NCBI RefSeq assembly: GCF_901000735.1
Contig: NC_081545.1
Span: forward strand, 1,532,583-1,596,582
Source of the DNA: Corylus avellana
Lineage: Eukaryota; Streptophyta; Magnoliopsida; Fagales; Betulaceae
Direction of reading: 5' to 3'
DNA length: 64,000 nt
The stretch's first letter is position 1. Each line of letters starts with the position of its first letter. Both the position numbers and the translations under genes were made by a program. This document shows, piece after piece, positions 55,986 to 64,000 of the stretch. The notes under the pieces are model-generated. The model did not search any database and was not told where the DNA came from. It worked only from the letters and a program-made list of their open reading frames with translations.

Positions 55986-56759
55986 TCGTCCCGTCCTGTC
56001 CCATAGGTGGCTAAACACTCTCTTAGCCAATGACGTGGCCTCCGAGGTGGTTTGGCGCCTCCAAGGTGGTCTAGGTAGCTTACACGACAGGACAACATAC
56101 ATTGAGGGAGGTGGTGGAATAAGAGCTCGACACTGGTAGAGGTGGTAGTGGAGCATAGGTAGAGGTCGAGGTGGACGGAGAGGTGGCTGAAAATCAGATA
56201 AAAAATAAAAAAATAAAAAAATAAAAAAAAACCTTGATAGATGATGTTATAGATTTTAGACCGTTTATTGAAGTTATTGCATTCGTCCAATACCTATAAC
56301 TACTAAAGTTAATTATTGCATGAGATTTTGATCCTAAAACTATTTCTCTTTGTACTTTTACTTTTACTCAGTATTTTCTTACTCTTTTCGGTGATTGACT
56401 AAATACCCAAATATTATAGAGGACATGCTTCTTTCAAGAATTGAGCAAGGTTTTCTCTTAATGTAAATGGAATCAATGCTTTTTTTAATATATTTTATTT
56501 CCAGAAATAACAGATCACTGCTTATACGAGGGAACAAATCATTATTTAATTTGAATTTTGATAATTACATCACATGTAGTAGTCCAACGAAAAGTTGAAC
56601 TATCTAAATCAAAGGGATAGGAAAATGTGTACGTTGTATTCCTGTTGGTGTTCGTCTTCCCCTTTTCCTCTGGTTTCTTCCCAAGAAGTACTCTTTCATT
56701 GCTCTGAAGGGGAGAGGGGAGAGCTAGATACCGTCCCTACGATGTACGTAGTGAGACAA

Positions 56760-57025
56760 CCTTAATTGGATTATATGTTTGGTGAATGAATTTAACCAAA
56801 ATCCGTTTCACCCAAAAGCCATCCAAGAAATCCCATATTTTGTGTATTAAGATATTTTTCATATTTTGTTTTTTTAAAAAATAATAAATGAAATTTCAAA
56901 TTATTATAGTCTTTATCTTGGAGATGGTCCACTAATGATGTTCAACCAAGGAAGTACAATACAACATATGACCATATTACATAACCTGGTGGCCCGTCAT
57001 GTGAGAATTGGGTTGTATATACCCT
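56760..57025 (+). promoter_or_regulatory. Orphan EG45-type promoter module, duplicate
   Basis: Counterpart of 31860-32115 ('tagtctttatcttggagatg', 'cgtcatgtgagaattgggtt'). No coding sequence follows. Confidence 0.5.
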
Positions 57026-57079
57026 ACTTTAAAAATAAAATAAAATAAAAAAGTGATAGAAAGAAGATAAATATAAAAG

Positions 57080-57214
57080 ATCCTCTCCATTTCAAATCTT
57101 CTCCATTTTCTCCAGTTAGTGCATTTAGAATGGCAAAATTTTTGGACAATACTACCATTCTAAATGCACTAACGTAGGGAAATGGAGGGGATTTGAAATG
57201 AAAAGAATCATTTT
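57080..57214. mobile_element. Foldback MITE, duplicate copy
   Basis: 'ccagttagtgcatttagaa' and 'ttctaaatgcactaacg' form the hairpin, with 'cttcatcaacc' on the right as at 32516. The left target repeat and the RLP tail beyond it are missing here, so a deletion removed them after duplication. Confidence 0.75.
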
Positions 57215-58730
57215 CCCTTCATCAACCAATCATGTTTCCTTGCAATCACAATCTGCCTAATTATTACTCCAACAACAAATCCAAATCCATATCCAATCAC
57301 ACTATTTTCCTACCAAACTCAAATGGTGATCCAAAGTTTTGACTTTCTTCGAAGATTGAAGGTTGAGAAGGCGGCTTATCAGAATTCTCACATTTCTTTG
57401 TCAATGGTATTCCACACAATTCCAAATTCCCCTCAAATGAACTATTTTCAAATGTATTAAATTGTTTACCTTGTGGTATCTGTCCCATGAGATTATTATG
57501 AGAAACATTGAAGACTTCTAAGAATGTGAGTTGTGTTAATTAGCTGTTGTGGAATCTCTCCTGGCAATTTGTTCCGAGAAAGGTCCAATGCTTCAAGCTC
57601 TATAAGGTTTTCTAAAGATGATGGGATATGACCAATAAGAGCATTATTAAAAAGATTGAGCAAATGAGCTCCCTTTAAATTTTCAACAGATTCCAGAATC
57701 TCACCAACAAATTTGTCACTTGAGAAATCAATGGCTATGAAGAATTCTTGGACCTTTTCGTAGAAGATATTCTTGCCTTTGTTTGTCATCATCATAGAGT
57801 AAGTATAAGCCCGAGGCCAATCGAAATACGTATCACCTTTTGATATTTGGGAGTCTAGATTTTCATGAATATATGTTAACGGATGCATATTCTCAATTTT
57901 GTTGTCCGTGCATGCATCGTGGAAATGAACCACTTAAGTTGTTATTCACCAAATCAAGGACTTCAAGAGAATTCAGATTGCAAAATAGATCCGGAACATT
58001 GTTCCAATCTATGAATTATTTGAAATAGAAAAATAGAAAGTGTAGACCGATGGAATAGGAAGTGATCCTTGAAGCAAATTGGAGCTGATATCAAGAAATT
58101 CCAATGAAGGCCATGCAAGAAAAATTGCATGTGATCGACCAAAGGCTGTGAGAAAGTTGTTAGAAAGATCAAGATCTTCTAGATTTGTAGTGCTTGTGTT
58201 CGGTGTTCCACATCTATTATGGGGCTAGGCCATTAATCTTGTTGTTAGACAAGTTTAAATACTCCAAGTCAGGTTCGTTTCTCAGGAAATTCGGAAACTC
58301 GCTCAAGTTGCACGAAAAAAATCCTAAACCATCAAACCTTTGAAGAGTTGCATTGGCCCTGGTTTCCTTAGTAATTAAGCAATGGCAATTGATTACCAGA
58401 AATATGCAATGTAGTTAAATAATTGAGCTTCACAAACTAATCAAACTCAACAATGCCGTTAAGGTAGTTCTCAAAAAGATCCAATTCAAAAAAAAGAAAA
58501 AAAAAAAAAAAAAAAGGTTCTCAGAAAGATCAAGAAAATTCAAGATCCAAGACACTTAATTGTGTGAGGTTGATAGGCCCAAAAGTAACTGGACCAATTA
58601 ACCGATTGTTGCTCAGATAAAGGAAGCTCAGTTTTGGCAAGCTTACAAGCCCAAAAGGGATTGGACCTATCAATTGATTGTGTGAAATGTCAACCGAAGA
58701 GAGTTGAACGAGGTTTCCAAATAAACCCAT
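57215..58730 (-). pseudogene. RLP-I: internally deleted RLP with its start codon fused to LRRs
   Basis: The family start (ATGGGTTTA, MGL) at 58730 is joined directly to FGNLVQLSSVDISHNQLIGP, so signal peptide, LRRNT cap and early LRRs are gone while promoter and TATA box remain. After frame breaks come LRR remnants, an island piece (AYTYSMMMTNKGKNIFYEKV), last LRRs ([19 protein letters not shown]) and a tail with CGIPLTKKCENSDKPPS. Like RLP-C it has a one-base deletion after FEFGRKIV that stops translation before the helix. Non-functional. Confidence 0.9.
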
Positions 58731-58785
58731 AATAAACTCTTAGATAGATATGGTTGATAGTGAAGTTAGGAGAGAGCAATAATTT

Positions 58786-58792
58786 ATTTATA
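58786..58792 (-). promoter_or_regulatory. TATA box of RLP-I
   Basis: TATAAAT on the minus strand, about 56 bases before the ATG, in the family context 'cagcctataaat'. Confidence 0.6.
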
Positions 58793-58839
58793 GGCTGATT
58801 AATTAATATGAAAGCTTGGCATTCACAATGGACACAAAG

Positions 58840-59364
58840 TCTCACTTCAAGTCAAGTCATTTGCGTGCATCCAGGATCTTAGATCACAATTTTAATTATA
58901 AGCAGTCTCATTATAAGATGTTACCGTTTGTTCTCACTGTCTGATACTTTGAGATTTATGCATGACCTTCGTATATGGTTCCTCCAATCCAAATGAACGG
59001 TTTGAGGGATGAGAGATGAGTCATTTTTACATTAGCTTGTCAATTCGTAGTAATGCTATTTACATTAGCTTGTCAATTGTTGCGGCCACACCAACCCCAA
59101 GGCATTCCTCCCAATTTTCCATGAGGATTGAAAAAGAAAGCTATTTACATTTGCTTTTACATTAGGTTTTGACTAAAAGAAAGCTTCCTTGCTAAATAAA
59201 TCATTGCAAGCATTTTACAAATTTGCTAGTTTCTTTCTAAAGTCTACTCAAATACACCGAAACACTAGATATATAGCTTGAAAAAAAAAAAGAAAAAAAA
59301 AATTCCATTAACTTCTTTTTACATGACAGCATAAATCGATTGAGCTATCCTTATAGACAAATTT
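58840..59364. other. RLP-I upstream region, no further gene
   Basis: 58849-58975 is RLP upstream sequence shared with 26530-26660 and 53000-53065. The rest is AT-rich and ends at an N gap. Confidence 0.5.
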
Positions 59365-59464
59365 NNNNNNNNNNNNNNNNNNNNNNNNNNNNNNNNNNNN
59401 NNNNNNNNNNNNNNNNNNNNNNNNNNNNNNNNNNNNNNNNNNNNNNNNNNNNNNNNNNNNNNNN
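59365..59464. other. Assembly gap (100 N)
   Basis: Exactly 100 N. The RLP/EG45 duplicated units end to its left and are not seen to its right. Confidence 1.
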
Positions 59465-60046
59465 ATAATCTTGTCACATAAGTGAAGGCCCAAAGCTGCT
59501 ATACCCTAAACGAAGGTCTAGCTTGGTCCGAGCTGTCACTCTATCAATGAAGGTTGGACGGCTTGATAGTTAGGCGCAAGCTTTTAAGTTAAAATGCAAG
59601 TATATTAACTACAAAGTACGAATAATCATAACATTTGGTCAAAAAATACAGCAAAAAGCACCTTTTTTTTTTTTTCGTTTGATTTTCTTTTTTTCCTAAA
59701 CCCACTTGTTTGTTACGAATGATGAACTCCTTCCGCAATGAATTAGGTGAACTGAATAGGATCTGGTTAGATATATTTGAGGGACAGTTTTTTCCTCAAA
59801 AAAAGTGAAAACATAAAATATTATTTAAATATAAACTCTTGATAATCTAGTTCAGAATACCTCAAATTTAGAAAAGAATACATCCTGGGTCTCTCCCCAA
59901 GTCTCTTGAGGTTCCCTTTTTTCTTTTATTTTTCTTTTGACTTGCCTCCCCGGCGAAGCATTCCCAATCGCTGCCAGACACAAAGAAGAATCTCTTGCGC
60001 CACTCTTTTCAACTCGTCTGATCCTTCGGAATCGTCACAAACCGCC
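59465..60046. other. No gene supported
   Basis: AT-rich to about 59900, then a GC-richer stretch that is the decayed downstream part of the next element on the minus strand. Confidence 0.4.
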
Positions 60047-60453
60047 CTACGCCTCCACTGCTATGAAAGCTCCACACCTCACCCGAACAATCATGAGGGT
60101 GATGTATCGATAAAAACTCTCTTCTCCAAATATTTTCGGCCATATAACCCCCGCGGCAAATAGAATGCGGTAGCTAGTAGGAGTCACTTGGATAGGAGCC
60201 AGGTTCAGCACTTTGAGGACCTCGCGAATAAACGAAGGAAAAGGAAGCCGAAGGCCAACGCGGAATTGGTCCTCTGTCAGAATGATCTCCTCTGTGCAAG
60301 AACGACAAATCCTCTCCTCCCAGTTGGGCACTCTGAAGGCCACACTATCAGGTACACCGCACTCGTGGTGTAACTCCGCCAAACTAGCGGCAGAGGAGCG
60401 AGAGACCTCACTACGATGCTAGCTTCACCTCCAGCTTTTCGCTTTCCGGCCAT
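60047..60453 (-). pseudogene. Plant putative gypsy-type transposon protein (Transposase_28-like) fragment
   Basis: Starts MAGKRKAGGEAS at 60453, then shifts frame near 60385 to ELHHECGVPDSVAFRVPNWE and RVGLRLPFPSFIREVLKVLN followed by LAPIQVTPTSYRILFAAGVI. The pattern LPFPSFIREVL-x-LAPIQVTP-W/Y-R resembles the plant-specific domain called putative gypsy-type transposon. The rest of the protein is missing or decayed. Role unknown; inactive. Confidence 0.6.
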
Positions 60454-60509
60454 TTTCAAAACGAGAAAGATGTGGAGAAAGAACAAACATAGTAGGGAAC
60501 CAGGCAAAA

Positions 60510-61189
60510 CAGTTTCTTATCCAAAAAAAAAAGACGGAAGACGTATATACCCAACTTTGTGATCAAGACATATATACCCAACTTTGTGATCCGCTTGCTA
60601 CGCCTACCCTTCGGCTGCCCACTACGCATAAACCCTCGCTCCACGAGGCCAAGCACTAAATATGTTGTTAGTCAATAGTCATTAAACATGAAGTAATTAA
60701 TATGGTGCAACTAAAAGATGGGTTACGTACAAAATAATTATAAAATGTATTCTTTGTTCATTGTTAAATATAATAATTTTGGTATTGTTTTGCTAAATTT
60801 TTGTTATGGAGATTACACTTTGCATTTTGTTGATTATTTATTATGATGTTTCAATTATATTTATTTGAATGCCAATTAAAAAAGTTGCCTTTTAATTTTA
60901 GTATATTTTTCATCTATGCTTTAGCCTCCGATTTTAATATATTTTTCATTTTTGCTTTGGCCCATATCAATATAAATCCTTGGTTCCGTCCCTGCGTTAT
61001 ATTTCTTCTACTATCTTAACTTCAGGGCATTGACTTCTCCTCCACCAAAAACCCCTAACTTGGGCGTCGGAGCACCGGAACCCCTCCGGTGACTCTCTAA
61101 CCCACTTTCCTCTTACTTTGTCTTGTATGGAGATTAGGCTTGAGGTTAATGCTATTGGGCCACCGTTTCTGGCACTAACATAAACCAAC
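60510..61189. other. No gene supported
   Basis: Two near-identical short repeats 'tatacccaactttgtgatc' (60546-60564 and 60572-60590), then AT-rich DNA. The GC-richer stretch 61000-61190 has a 63-codon frame on the minus strand without recognisable domain. Confidence 0.4.
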
Positions 61190-61845
61190 TGTTAATGTGC
61201 TTCTGAAATTAATTACTGTTGTGGTGTGACTTGATTTTTCAAGTCAATTTGGTGGGGCCATGCACTATCCCTTTTTCTCTTGGTTTGGTTTTACATGATT
61301 TGCCGACTTAGAGTTCCTATTCCATATTGGTGTTGGACTCCTAATACAAGTGGGATTCAGTGCTACTCCTCAAGTTTGGCTTCTCTGCAACCGACTTATT
61401 AAGCTTATAAAAGGAGCAGCCCCCCTTGAGGGACAGAGCGACTTTCGCGAGATAAAAGGGGGAGAAAAATTAAAAGTCACATATCTCATTAGAGTTTTTT
61501 CACTTTGTTGTGCCTTATAGCAGATGAAGAGAGATTTTTTTGTCAATTTTTTTTCCCTTTTGTATTTTTCTCTTTTGTGTGAGAGTGAAATTTGGATATT
61601 AGGGCTTTAAGTTTTGAGTGATTTTTTCTCCGTTATCTCTATACTCCATCTTTTGATAATAAATTTTCTCCGGGTTGTCTCCACCAATGAATATAAATTT
61701 GTTAAGCTGAACCACTTAAATCTTAGTGTCATGTGTAGTTTTTCTTTATGCTCTTTTCTACTTTTTTAGGATCATACAATTACTATTATTCTAAGAAGTA
61801 ATAGGATCTAAGGACAAGTCCCAAAATCTATTTTTCCTTTTTTCA
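61190..61845 (+). repeat. LTR-like remnant (candidate solo or 5' LTR)
   Basis: Starts TGTTAATGTG, has a clear TATA box TATAAAAG (61406-61413) followed by 'cccccttgagggacagagcg', and ends near TTTTTTCA. TGGCGTTGCCAAG, a primer-binding-like motif, lies about 10 bases on. No second LTR and no gag-pol in the window. Confidence 0.4.
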
Positions 61846-62334
61846 TCTTTTTCTTTGGCGTTGCCAAGAAACTTGCTGGCAATTTCCTTGTACAGAGAAC
61901 TCAGAGGAAGAAATTTTTAATTGCGTTAAGAAAAAGAAAGATGAACACAGGAGTCAACATAAAAAGTAGGAAAAAAGCGCCGAGGTGACCGGCATTCAAA
62001 GTCAAAGGTAATCTATATATGCAACGAAATTTCTCATCACCCCTCCCTAACTAGAAGTTAATTTATATACTAGCTGTTCCTCACAATTCTTTTATTGAAA
62101 GCATTGAATGTAATGCTAAAGTGAGTCCATTATTGTCCGTAGATCATTAAACGTGTGAAAAGAAGAAGAAAATATACGACATTGTCTCACAAAGATCAAC
62201 CTTCTTTTTTCTTTTTTCTTTTTGGAGCCTCACAAACATAAATTATTCTAACTTTTTGTCTTCTTTTTGGTCCGCTTCTATGTTGCGAATTGCGTTGCAA
62301 TGATAGGTAATCTAAGTTATTAACAATAATACTA
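61846..62334. other. No gene supported
   Basis: Includes the primer-binding-like motif near 61856; otherwise AT-rich without open frames of note. Confidence 0.4.
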
Positions 62335-62465
62335 ATAATAACACTCTCTCTTAAAATTAACAATAACTAATTAATTGTGAAACCATAAACAATAACAATA
62401 ACTAATTAATTGTTAAACCATGAACAATAACAATAATTAATTAATTGTTAAAATTAACAATAACA
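62335..62465. repeat. AT-rich tandem repeat, about 35-bp unit
   Basis: About three units of 'aacaataactaattaattg' with 'ttaaaccatgaac' or similar, slightly diverged. Confidence 0.8.
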
Positions 62466-63079
62466 ACCCACGTGGCCATGTTGATTAGAAAATAAAAATA
62501 AAAATAAAAACCCCACCTTAGGCCACCCACCTTTCACTTGTTTAGTTGTTTTGTCTTGTAATTTGAAAAATAATGCACGGCCACATGCTCACAGTCACAG
62601 CAAATGCAAGGGAAAGAAACAAAAACTTGACACAAAAAAAATTAAAACTTGCAAAATTGAAAAGTGAAAACAATAAAAAGTTGCAGACTTGCAGTCTGAC
62701 ACTCGGCTCAGTAGTACTCTTGTCTCTTTACCGTGCTAGGCTGCTAGCCATTTCCCAAGTTAAGCAAAGCAAAGCAAGTTAAGCAACCAAACGACCAGGG
62801 AACAGTTGAAGAAGAGTAATTGAAGTTAGAGTTTCAACATTCAAGAACTTGCCGAATCTACTGCTTTTGCTGGAGCCTGGAGATAAAACAAATTTCTGAG
62901 AGGCTGCTGGAAATTAATTCTGATGGTGGCTGGTGTGGTGGGAAATTAGGAATCGGCTGAACTCTGAAGGTTAGGTCAATTTTCAAGTTTGCTTTTCTAT
63001 TCGTCTGGCAGCACTGGCTTATTTCTGTTTTTATTGTGTTGTGGTTGTGCACCTGTGGTAGCAGATTAGGGTAGCTGGG
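62466..63079. other. No gene supported
   Basis: Moderately AT-rich. Short frames of 60-70 codons on both strands show no domain, and no splice-linked series is seen. Confidence 0.4.
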
Positions 63080-63240
63080 ATAAAGGGCTTTGAATGGGTA
63101 AGGGCCAAAATAGCTTAATGGGTAAGGCCAAAAAAATTTAGGAATAGGCCAAAAATTTTATTGTATAGGGCCAAAAAATTAGGAATAGGGCCCAAATTTT
63201 AATTGGAAAGGGCCCGAATTTTTTTTTTAGGAAGGGCCAA
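63080..63240. repeat. Degenerate AGGGCC-A/T repeat
   Basis: Seven or so imperfect units of 'agggccaaaaaatttaggaat' type. It lies next to 'attttggggaggacccatgc' at 63310, a motif of plant dispersed repeats. Confidence 0.65.
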
Positions 63241-64000
63241 TTGACTAAAAATAAAATTTTACCTTATTATTATTATTATTTTGTGACATAAAATTTTTTC
63301 CTAAAAATTTTGGGGAGGACCCATGCCTATACCGGCCCTCCCCTATCTCCGTCACTAAATCTCTCGCTTGGAAACATGTACAGACAAATCCATCTAAGTT
63401 ATAACATATCTCTATTAAAAAAAAAAAAAAAAGAAGTTATAAAATATCTATACAGCATATAAAAATGTCATGAATGTTTTCATTTCTTACTTATTAAGTG
63501 AAATTAAGTTTTATAAATAATTCTATAGAAGATTTAAAATAACTAATCATTATTGAATGACAATACAAATGTGAATAGAACTTTTTTGCTGGTAGCGGTA
63601 CCGCACAAGTTGTCTTCATGAAGACTTCTTGACGAAATTTTCTCATAATAGCCTCCAATATGTTGGACGATGGATCCAAAAATTTTAGTGGTAGTAGCTT
63701 TCAAGGGCCATGCCATGCCACCCTTAACGTTTACTTCAACGTGTTTAAGTCACATCTTCCATAATTTTATCCATAATCTTCTTTTGGTTCCTTTTTTTAT
63801 CCATTTGCTCCTCTTAACTTTTGCGACTTTGCTTTTAGCTTTTGTGTTATTTCTTCGTGTATTTGGAATCATTGACAATTTTATTTTGGGCTAAAGCTCA
63901 TTACTCCCTGTGGTTTAACCCAAAAAAAAAAAAAAAAAAACTAATACCCTATATAATTAAGATTGAATCAAGCTTTTTGGACTGCTTTTATTTTATTTTA
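63241..64000. other. No gene supported
   Basis: AT-rich with A runs. A 74-codon frame at 63670-63894 is hydrophobic (SHIFHNFIHNLLLVPFFIH) but lacks coding support. The window ends without a feature. Confidence 0.4.

Larger units (their letters stand above)
55982..58720. repeat. Segmental duplication, copy 2 (partner 31147-33890)
   Basis: Begins at the junction where the EG45 promoter (matching 29175) joins sequence matching 31147; the gene in between is missing. It then runs colinear through the orphan promoter, MITE and RLP-I. Confidence 0.88.

Noticed and set aside
59906..60163. Open frames on the plus strand
   Set aside because: Antisense to, or downstream debris of, the Transposase_28-like fragment.
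63670..63894. Hydrophobic 74-codon open frame
   Set aside because: AT-rich DNA gives Phe/Leu/Ile-rich frames by chance; no homologous copy, signal or neighbour supports a gene.

Overview
The window looks like nuclear DNA of a eudicot plant, probably a woody rosid. Evidence: extracellular LRR receptor-like protein (RLP) genes of the Cf-9/HcrVf type, an EG45-like (plant natriuretic peptide) gene with a GT-AG intron, plant Copia, CACTA and LARD-like elements, tRNA-derived SINEs, very AT-rich intergenic DNA and three 100-N scaffold gaps. The species cannot be named from sequence alone.

Layout. All RLP loci lie on the minus strand. I label them A (201-7887), B (26127-26480), C (32326-33890), D (35625-38660), E relics (40480-40610 and 43445-43650), F (46418-47009), G relics (48650-48770 and 49350-49560), H (49881-52852) and I (57215-58730). 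Only D is close to intact, and one nonsense codon removes its membrane anchor. A is split by a recent 4.9-kb Ty1-Copia insertion flanked by the 5-bp repeat CTTAG. From 10 to 16 kb lie a non-autonomous CACTA element inside a SINE, a scrambled set of Copia pieces and a hAT-like element. From 19.6 to 25.9 kb lies a 6.35-kb LTR retrotransposon with no recognisable gag-pol that carries an intronless piece of a cation-chloride cotransporter gene. At 27.5 kb is a tetraspanin fragment. At 29.2-30.4 kb is the only apparently intact gene, a secreted EG45-like protein.

From 28 to 59 kb the window is a patchwork of segmental duplications: 28.4-33.9 kb recurs at 54.4-58.7 kb, 38.9-40.8 kb at 47.0-49.0 kb, and 11.0-13.0 kb at 40.9-42.9 kb. 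Several copies lost their coding body but kept the promoter, leaving orphan RLP and EG45 upstream modules.

How it works together. This is a birth-and-death disease-resistance-type RLP cluster. In most copies the segment just before or within the transmembrane anchor is broken, by different lesions, so no complete membrane-anchored RLP is encoded here. The last 5 kb hold a plant transposon-protein relic, an LTR-like remnant and otherwise featureless AT-rich DNA. I found no rRNA, functional tRNA or CRISPR.
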